The notes under the pieces: generated by a model | Told to the model about the DNA's origin: nothing | The model's database searches: none | The model's input: only the letters and a program-made list of their open reading frames with translations | Part shown: piece by piece, positions 1 through 7,500 of the stretch | How the letters are laid out: every line of letters begins with the position of its first letter | How positions within the stretch are numbered: position 1 is the stretch's first letter | Position numbers and translations under genes: made by a program | Origin: Blastocladiella britannica | Lineage: Eukaryota; Blastocladiomycota; Blastocladiomycetes; Blastocladiales; Blastocladiaceae | Length of the DNA stretch: 10,431 nt | NCBI GenBank assembly: GCA_025349905.2 | Contig: MU625161.1 | Coordinates: 1-10,431 of the forward strand | Direction of reading: 5' to 3'

Positions 1-397
1 TGCATTCAATAACTTACGGTGGCGGTGATATGGAGGGACGAGAGAGGGCCATAGGCGTTTTTCTTGTGCTCAACCAACCAACCAACCACGACAGGAATAA
101 AAAAAAAAGGGAAGAGAGCAAACGGATCATTGTGCAAAGTAAAAGAAAGAAGAACAAATCAATGGAGGATATACCGCGAGATGGTTAAAAGAACGAAACG
201 GGAAAGGGAAAAAGGGATTCGAATATGAGGGTAGATTAAATAAAAATGGATGCGGTAGATCACCCACTGTGACAACAAGAGAAGAGACAGAGTACTCTTT
301 TACAATATCAAGGAAGACATGAATGAAAGGGGAAACATAAGAAATAAAAAGGAAAGGGGGTGACGGTTTTGCAAAGTAAAAAACAAGGCCGGATCAA
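1..397. other. 3' flank of the KH/SAM gene, no gene seen
   Basis: This stretch is strongly purine-rich on the plus strand, hence pyrimidine-rich in the KH/SAM transcript. It contains a 16-nt run of four CAAC units at 71-86 and an A run near 98-108. I see no coding frame with convincing composition, no RNA gene and no AATAAA on the minus strand. Confidence 0.6.
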
Positions 398-3300
398 TCA
401 CTCGAATTCTGAGGAAGTGTAAAAGAGAACGTCAATAAAGAAAGCCAACCAACAAGAAAAAATGAGTAACGTACGACCACGGTAACGGTTGAGCTCCGAG
501 ATGGCGCCAACAAGCTTTTTGCGGGGTCCAAATGCCACGACGCCGACATCGCGCAGCTCCGCGTCAGTCATTTGCAGTAGTACGCCCATATCCACCTCCT
601 GCTGGTGGAACAGCGAGTCGTACTTGTCGTCCAAGCGCAGGACGCGGCAAAGGACCGACACGGGGTCGGCCGCCGACAGAATCTCGTGCAATTGAGCGAG
701 CGTGAGATCGGCGCCGGCCGCCGACGCCGACAGCGAGCCAGCGGACGCGGGCGATGTTGGGGTTCCCAGTGACGCCGAGCCCAGCGGCATGCCACCCGAG
801 AGCGACAGCGGTGTGGGTGGAGACACTGAAAGTCCGGTGGTGGTCGACTGCACGAGCAGGGGCGACGGCGTCTTGGCGGTCGGGCGCGCGGGTGCATTGG
901 GGGGACTGCGGCTGGCCTGCGGGAGCGAGTCGACCAGCGAGCCCAGCTCAAAGATGCCTCGTCCCGCCAATAGACCGCTGCTGCCCGCTCCTCCGCCACT
1001 GGATTGGCCACCACCAACAGACGAAGGGCCACCTGCGGCCGAGTACGGAACACCGGCCGCCGATTGGAGCATGGCGCCCATGGGTCCGAGAGGGTAAATG
1101 GGGTACCCTTGGCGCTGCATCCGAGCTTGATGTTCTTGTTGCTCTTGGTGCTGCTGTTGCTGCTGTGCGTACGGAGTCTGTGGAGTCATGAAGGAACCCG
1201 AGAAAGCACCCCCAGTCCCGTACTGCATCGACTGTTGGTACGCTTGCTGCTGCTGCTGCTGCTGTTGAAGGTGGAGCTGCTGCTGCTGCTGCTGCTCAAA
1301 CGTTGGAGGAGGTGGGACGCTTCCACCTTGACGTTGCCACGAGTCGGGTGCCAGGAACGGAAGCTCGGCCGCAGTCGTCGGAGAGATCATGTGCGCATAC
1401 GCGTCCGTGTCAGTCACGTCGCGCAGTGCAAACGAGCCGCTGCGGCCCGGGAAATAGCCGCTTGCGGCACTGGTGACAGCTTGTCCCGAGGCAGGGTTGT
1501 CAAACAGCTCGCGCAGGGTTGGGTGCGACCCCATGTGGCCCATGGGAGGGCGAGGCACCATGCCGGCGCCACCGCCGCCGCCGCCGCCACCACCGACTCC
1601 CCAGGGCTCTGGGTATGCGGCAGCAGCCGGAGGGCCCTGGCCGTGCATGGGCGGAGCGCCGCCGCCAATCGACGACGGAGGTGCGTCCGCCATGCCCGTC
1701 GACGAAAACAACTTGGCGTTAAATGCGCGGAAGACCGATTCGTCGCCTGGCACGCTTGGGCGCCGCTGATAGCCCGGAGCGATGGCGGCCGAGGTCGCTG
1801 GGTAAGCCGGACCACCACCAGCACCACTACCGCCGCCCTGTTGTCGCCCAAGCGGCTGCTTTTGGGACTGCTGCTGCTGCTGTGCTTGTGGCCGCGAAAC
1901 AGGCACCGCCGAGGAGGTGCGCTCTGCGGACGCCGGAGCAGGCGCCTCGGGTGGAGGCGGGAGATACAGCGCGTCGCCAAGGTTATTGCGGTCGGCAAAC
2001 GCCTCAATCAACTGGTGAACGGCCGGCAGGAACTTGACCGACTTGCGAGGGCAGCGAATGCTAATGTACGGCGCCAACCGCGGTCCAGACAAGGACGCCC
2101 GCCGCGGTGCACCACCTTGCTCCGCTCCCGTGCTTTCATCGGTCGACTCTCCGGCAACGTACAGCGCCTCGACCTCGTACTGGATCTTGGCCGGTTCCAC
2201 CACCTCGCGAGAAAACTCGGGAGACCGCAGCGCATTGGATAGCGCCGCGGTGGTGCGAGGGAGCGGAAGATTGTACGTCTCGGGCGTGCACTCGGCGAGA
2301 AGAAGCAGCGCAAACTTGACGTTCGCCTCGTGACCCGCAATCATGACCTCGTCCGATCCGGTCTCGCGGTTGGGCATCCGAATGGTGACCACTGCGGCAG
2401 CCTCGATTCCGGGCGTGGAGGACGTGACCCACCGGTGGTAGCGGATCGGCAGGCAGGTCAAAAAGTGGAGAGGCTCCAGCTGCACCTCGGTCGTCGAGGC
2501 TGTCCCTGGGCTCGCCGCCGACATGCGCGATGACGAAAACCCCTGGGTGCCGCCGCCGCCTCCTGTATGGTACTGCGCCGATGGCGACCCGGAGTGTCCC
2601 GGAGCATTGGGCAGGACAATGGACTCGAGAATCGCCCGCTTGAGTGGCACCAGCGAGGCCGAGTTCTTGGCCGGTGTCCTTGCAATCACATTGTCGTCGT
2701 TATCGAAGTATCCCCCCTGAGCTGCGTGCTCGTCCTTGATTCATTTTATTGGTCAGGACAAGAGCTCAATAATGAAATGAAATGAAATGGACAAACCGAA
2801 TTGGAAAACTTGACAAACACGCCATACTTTTTCATGATGCGCTGAATGTTTTTGCCCGCGACGCCTATGATGCGCTTGTGGTGGACTTCGGGGACGTGGA
2901 ACGAGATCTCGGCCGGCAGCTCATCGCGCAGCAGGGCAAACCCTTCAAGAGCGCGGTCGGCCAATGGTGAGCCCACCTCAATGATCATGTTGACGTCGTT
3001 CCAATCGTCAAAGACAATCGCGGCGTCCGACGCCTTGATGATCTTGTTGATTTTGCCATTCTTCTTGCCCGAAATAAACTCCTTGTGGCGAATATCGAGC
3101 TCGATGCGGAACTTGTGTGCACGCACCGACCGCGCGACCCACTCGTTCTGCACCACCGCTTCAAACGCCGCGGCAATGCCAAGGTCCGAGCCATGAATCT
3201 CAATGACGCCATCGGGCGCCAGGAGGACCGTCTCTGTCTCGTACATTTGTGCAATGTGCGCCAGCGCCTCGGCAAGGGCGGGTGTCGCGGCAGCTGGAAT

Positions 3301-4978
3301 GGCTGAAGCAAGCGACATATACGAGGAATGCGGTTGATGGGTTGGTGCGGAACTGCCACCACCACTGCTCGGCATGAAGGGCGTCGCGTATGGGTTCAAC
3401 GACGCGGTGGATGCCGCAAAGCTGCCACCGATAGAGGCAGTCGACGCAGAGGCACCCATCATGGCCGGGTTGCGAAACGCCACGGATGCGGGGCCCTGGG
3501 GTACGATGCTCGAGAATCCGGCGGGCATGGGCAAGAGGCGAATCTCGGCCGAGTAGCAGTCGCAAGCAAGGCGCGCCACCGATTCTAGCGTTCGGTTGAT
3601 GGACACCATGTTGTCGCCGTAGACCGTGACGAGCGTGTGTCCTGATCCGAGGGGTGGGAGTGCCACGAATGTGCCTTTTTATATTTGTTTTTGCGTGAGT
3701 GCCCAATTGCTGCAAAAATATATAAATGTACATACCATTGTCGTACATGAACCGCATGATGAGGTCTTTGCGGTGGGTCAACATCCAATCCAGCTTGCGA
3801 GCGAGGACGTGTAGCTGGCGGCTGCCAAACTTCTTTCCCGCTGCAATCTGCATCAGCATGTTGTGCGCCTGCTGGACGCGCTCGCGGTCGCCCGTAATCC
3901 AAATGCGGCCTTGGCCCGGTCGAAGTCGGGTCTCCCACCCGACCGACGGCGCTCCCGGTCCAGACCCAGCACCGCTCAGCGGCGCGTGCGCTGCAAACGG
4001 ACTCGGCAGGTACACGTTGGTGTTGGTGACGCGCATCACATTATGGAGGTCAGCAGCCTTCCTCCCCGCCACCACGTAATGGCACTTGGGGTCCAGATCG
4101 AGCGTGCTGTCCACAAAGAGCCCCGCGTGCATGTCGAGGGCAACCAGAAGCTGGATGCGTGCCGCGTAAACGGCCTCGCGCGAGCCAGTGAGCTCCAGTG
4201 CCGTGGATTCGGGCGCGATGCCCGGTGGCGGCTGCAATGGTGATGGGAGCTCGCCGAGAACCGTGATTTGCGTGCCCGTCACTTCTTGAATACGCTGGAC
4301 ATCGGCCTTGATGCCCGGATGGAGCTCGCCCGCTCTCGACAGCAGCAATGGCCTGCTCACGCGGACGACGGCGCTTGTCTTTTTTTTTTTTTTGGTTCAA
4401 ATGTTAACTTGTGTTTCTTCCTAAAGAAAAAAAAATGCTGGAGACAATACCCTGGCGGGATTCCGGTAAAGGATCTCGGCGCGGGCACGCATGGCCTGAT
4501 CAGCGCTCTCGGCGGCAATGTGCGCCACAAACGGCTCGGGCATGTGCCCACCCACCGAGGAAGGTGCCACCGACGACATGGCCGAGTCGGGATGCGCTCG
4601 CCCAGCAAGGGAAGTCCCTACTGCACTGGCAGTCTGAGCAGGAGAGCTGTGGCCGGTTGCAGACACAGTTGGGGATCCATGCAATGAGGCGGATGGCGGC
4701 AGCAAGAGGACATGGGCACCGGTGGCATCGCTCGCTGCGTCACACGCAGCATAGTAGTCGCTCAGGACGGCGCTGTTTGAACTCGACGGGCCGGGTGCTC
4801 CCGTCGGTGTTGGAGCTGGAGTGCCAGCAGTGAGTACAGAAGATGCAGACAGTGTACGGGTGGAGGATCCGGGAGCACGCGGGATGGGAACTGCAATATA
4901 CATGGCGGCATCAGCGGGTATGCTTGAAAGCGCCGTCGTTGCGCCGTGGCCGAATGGTTGTTGAGGATATGCGTGCAT
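398..4978 (-). CDS. Bicaudal-C-like protein: multiple KH domains plus C-terminal SAM domain, five exons
   Basis: Likely a cytoplasmic RNA-binding post-transcriptional regulator, by analogy with Bicaudal-C. Proposed exons (minus strand): 4978-4451, 4378-3736, 3674-2797, 2716-475, 408-398, giving 1433 residues; every phase agrees. The start has a good context (ACACCATGC). Residues 1-140 are low-complexity. KH-like units follow at about 146-260, 263-357 (degenerate loop GRKA 281-284), 372-440, 575-640 (loop GKKNGKI 593-599), 645-717 (canonical GxxG loop GVAG 661-664) and 763-833. A long disordered stretch has Gly runs and poly-Gln near 1156-1176. The SAM domain is about 1367-1427, with the typical FGPRKKLVGAI helix-5 motif. 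Spliced junctions restore conserved-looking text, for example MYDNG joined to TFVALPPLGSG, and VKFSNS joined to GGYFDNDDNVIARTP. KH and SAM identity is seen in sequence; the role is inferred. The order of the N-terminal KH-like units is less certain. Confidence 0.88.
409..474 (-). other. Terminal 66-nt intron of the KH/SAM gene, in frame and free of stops
   Basis: On the minus strand the donor is GTACGT and the acceptor is CTTCCTCAG, with a TTGAC branch-like sequence between. Splicing joins ...NRYRG to QFE and a TGA. The intron is 22 codons long with no stop, so retained and spliced messages use the same stop codon. Retention would add a hydrophobic stretch (LLIFSCWLAFFIDVLFY) after the SAM domain. 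I favour an intron because donor, branch and acceptor are all good and the T-rich text is unlike the surrounding exon. Confidence 0.7.
1244..1297 (-). repeat. CAG/CAA (poly-Gln) tract in the KH/SAM gene
   Basis: On the minus strand two runs of six CAG codons lie close together, one flanked by CAA codons, separated by a short Leu/His-containing spacer. Shorter Gln-rich runs occur at about 1132-1165 and 1867-1885. They encode Gln-rich disordered segments between the KH region and the SAM domain. Pure triplet runs like these commonly vary in length between strains. Confidence 0.9.
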
Positions 4979-5889
4979 GGTGTCGCAAGATGAGGGGAGA
5001 CGGAGTTAGAAAAAAAAGTGAATGGTTTGATGTCGGATCAAATGTGGTTTACAGAAAAAGTCTTGACGCCGTCGTCGTCGTGTAGTAGTAATGGAATGCC
5101 GAAAAAATTAACAAGAGTGCGTGGTAAGGAGACGGGAATTAGTGAATGATACTTAAAAGTGCGTGGAAAAGTGTGCCGTGCGGTATGTGATGGATTACCG
5201 GCGGCGGACCAAGGTTGAGAGTGGGGCAGGATCTAATATGAGCAATTCCCGTCCAGCATACGGGCGATCGCGAAAAATCAACAACGGCAAACGATAAATA
5301 TGTGGCTCTTGGATGCGGTGACCAGGCAAGAACGGGCAGCACAAAATCCAGAGGTGGAGGTGCTAGGGATGTGTTTGAATCCTGGCGCGATGGACCGTAT
5401 CAAAGAAATGAACAGTTGGATCGATATAAGGGGGTTCCAGCAGGCACAGCCGTGGCCGCAGGGACCCCAGAAAAGGCAAAGCCGGAGGGACGAGGAGAAA
5501 AAACTGCAAAGTTTTTTTCCCGTGTTGTTGTGCTGTTGTAGAGTCACAGTAATCCCTTGTCGTCGAAGTCGATGTGGATGGATTACACGACCAGATGCGG
5601 TGTGGCGTGGTGGTGGCCAAGTTTTCTGGTTGGTATTCGCTAGAGACGTGCGCCGTGAGCCGACTATGTGTGTCCGGCGCGGAGGGTGGCTGAATATGGC
5701 CCGGAAGCGTTTTCTGAGTTGTTTTGGGATGAAATGAATATTTCCCTTGAATATTTTCGAAGAGGGAACGCCCAAAACGGCAGGCAGTCATTTCGTCGTT
5801 CACTGATTTTTTTTTCTTTCGCTCCACACTTGCCAAACGCCGCAACCGCAACCGGCAAGTCAAATCTGGGGAATGCGATGCGTGCCGCG

Positions 5890-5915
5890 TTTATATTTTT
5901 CTTAGCAAATATAAA
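5890..5915. repeat. A/T inverted repeat (9-bp stem, 8-nt loop) downstream of the RING gene
   Basis: TTTATATTT at 5890-5898 is the perfect reverse complement of AAATATAAA at 5907-5915, with an 8-nt loop. It lies about 60 nt beyond the RING gene stop on that gene's 3' side. It could be part of the 3' UTR or 3'-end-processing region. All stem pairs are A-T, so it may be only A/T-rich composition. Confidence 0.5.
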
Positions 5916-5957
5916 TACTACAGGTCAGCGACATACTTGAAATGGGCAGGGGTGAGT

Positions 5958-5973
5958 ATATAATAAATTATAT
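5958..5973. repeat. A/T palindrome directly after the RING gene stop codon
   Basis: ATATAAT at 5958-5964 and ATTATAT at 5967-5973 form a perfect 7-bp inverted repeat with a 2-nt spacer. On the minus strand it begins at the base after the TGA (5976-5974), marking an abrupt switch from G/C-rich coding to A/T-rich 3' UTR. Confidence 0.55.
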
Positions 5974-7313
5974 TCAAATGAGTGGGGATCCAGTCACCGT
6001 TTGCCTGTCCCACGGACACTTTCCAGTGCTCTCGAGCCGCGACCAGCACCGCGCACAAAGCGCGTGGGAGCACGGCGAGAGCTCTTATTTTTTATTTGTC
6101 AGTTCTCGATTTGACTGCGACGCAATTTTTTTTAAAAAGCGTACCCACGGCTATTGGCTCGGAAAAACACAGCCCGCACTCTTCCCTGGTGTCTGTGCCG
6201 TTGAGCGGTGGCGGTGACTCAGCCACTGGTCGGGCAAGGCTCTTGTATCGCTCGCGAATGGCAGCCAGTGCCTGCTCGTGGCGGCGAGATTCCGCATCGA
6301 TTTCTCGGAGCATGGCCAGTTCCATGGCATCGACATCATCGTCGATATGTTTTGGTGACTCCATGAGTTGAGAGAGATGGTCCCGGAGCCGGCGCAGGCC
6401 GTCTTCGTGTTCGTTGCGCGGGGCAATACCAAGTTCAAGGTCTGCGTCAATCGTTAGATGGAGCGAGTCAGGAGACTCGAGCAGCTCCACCTGCGCCAAA
6501 GGAAAATACCAAATGGTTGGTGGGGTCGTTTCGGGGCGGCCGAGGGGCGTCGCTTGCACGTACAAACCAGCCTGACTCAGGTACATGGTGCATTTATCGG
6601 CAAAAAGGACCCGATCCACCTTAACCTCGGCAGCACGGCTGATCGCAAGGGTCACGGCCGGTGGGGTCGCTGCAACAAAGGGCTGCAATCGCGCGATGGT
6701 ACCTGCATCTATTGGATTTTGCTGTTGTCGATTTTTATTGGTTAATTTGAATTTATTATTGAGATAGAGAGCATACGGCGGCGGCTGCAACCGGCGCGGC
6801 CTCAGTAGATGGTAAGGCAAAGAGGCCATAATAGGGGGCCGCGGCTGTGACAGTACGACTGCGGCGACTGATATTGCTGCTACCATATGTTGAGAGCATG
6901 TGCATCCAGCTCGGCGCGCCTTGGATGCCTTCCGAGGCAACAGGGACCTCGGCATGACCATCCTCATCGCTGTCGCTCCACTCCTGATTTGGGGTCGTCG
7001 TAGTCACCAACGGGCTGCGCATTGATGGACTGGGTGCTGGCTCATGGCCAAGTGCAAGATCAGGCAGCACATCGCTCAAGGGATTGCGCAGGGCCGGACG
7101 ATCGCGAGAACGCGGCGAAGACAAGGGCGACAAGGTGGATTTGGCAGACAATGGCGTGAGAGCAGCAGCGCGGGGAGTTGAGTTTGCCACAACAGACGAT
7201 GGTCGGGTGCGACTGTTGAATGCGGGCCGCGGGGGTAGTATTCGCTGCAGTGTGGATGGCGTTGCCCGCTGCCTGATGGTTGTTGGCGAGTGAGATGGAG
7301 TTGCTGCAGACAT
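5974..7313 (-). CDS. RING-finger protein (C3HC3D), probable E3 ubiquitin ligase, three exons
   Basis: Probable E3 ubiquitin ligase; substrate unknown. Proposed exons (minus strand): 7313-6777, 6721-6145, 6083-5974, giving 407 residues with consistent phases. Residues 1-179 are a Ser/Pro/Thr/Arg-rich, probably disordered N-terminus with an acidic patch (SDSDEDG). The middle (about 190-300) looks folded but matches no family I recognise. A charged helical, possibly coiled-coil segment lies at about 315-345. The RING is at the C-terminus: C361, C364, C376, H378, C381, C384, C394, D397. Asp as last zinc ligand is known in some RINGs, such as RBX1 and Roquin. The start ATG at 7313 has a purine at -3. 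The same frame stays open upstream to an ATG at 7937, but that text is better explained as antisense to a plus-strand gene, so I took the internal start. Zinc-ligand spacing strongly supports splicing of intron 2. Confidence 0.82.
6084..6144 (-). other. 61-nt intron splitting the RING finger
   Basis: On the minus strand the donor is GTACGC, with a CTGAC branch-like sequence and an ATAAG acceptor. It separates the first zinc-ligand pair (CGLC) from the other six ligands. Splicing is phase 1 and creates a Glu codon, giving C-x2-C-x11-C-x-H-x2-C-x2-C, a normal RING spacing. If retained, translation reads a Lys/Arg-rich tail and stops at TAA around 6092, losing the RING. Confidence 0.82.
6722..6776 (-). 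other. 55-nt first intron of the RING gene
   Basis: The donor is GTATGC after a run of Ala codons and the acceptor is CAACAG, with a TTAAC branch-like sequence. It is phase 0. The interior is A/T-rich and carries stops in the exon frame, unlike both flanking exons, which supports an intron. Confidence 0.75.
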
Positions 7314-7500
7314 GGCCAAAATTATGCGATCAGGCAAAAGAGAGGCCAATGAAAATATTTGGCTCTTTCCAGGAGGGCCACGTTGCCAACAAATGTCCGT
7401 CTCGGCCTCCCCCTGATGAGGCCACGCTGAAACGGCAGAGGGAGCATGAAAGCACGAGAAGACGCGGCTGGAGTTCGCGGCGGCTTGGCGTCGCCTGCAT
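7314..7500. promoter_or_regulatory. Short divergent intergenic region with a CCAAT box
   Basis: This lies between the minus-strand RING gene start (7313) and the first candidate start of the plus-strand gene (7501). It includes CCAAT at 7346-7350 and an A/T-rich island (AAATATTT at 7353-7360). The position fits a bidirectional promoter. The second half (7371-7500) could instead be coding for an earlier plus-strand start, so the boundary is uncertain. Confidence 0.4.

Larger units (their letters stand above)
4979..5973. other. Intergenic region: upstream of the KH/SAM gene and 3' flank of the RING gene
   Basis: About 1 kb between two minus-strand genes. It should hold the promoter and leader of the KH/SAM gene; the leader side (4979-5110) is pyrimidine-rich on the minus strand. 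A TATA-like ATATTTAT lies on the minus strand near 5288-5300. An 8-bp direct repeat GAATATTT occurs twice about 13 nt apart near 5736-5756. The RING-gene end carries the two A/T inverted repeats listed separately. Open frames on both strands here have no recognisable motifs and mixed codon composition, so I call no gene. Confidence 0.55.

Noticed and set aside
1004..2242. Long plus-strand open frame (412 codons) across the KH/SAM gene
   Set aside because: It is antisense to the SAM-side exon, is Arg/Leu-rich with poly-Leu from the CAG runs, and has no motif.
5278..5775. Overlapping open frames on both strands in the 5.0-5.9 kb gap
   Set aside because: No recognisable motif, mixed codon composition and poor start contexts; this is expected promoter and 3' flank DNA. 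The plus frame 5300-5737 is the best of them but still unsupported.
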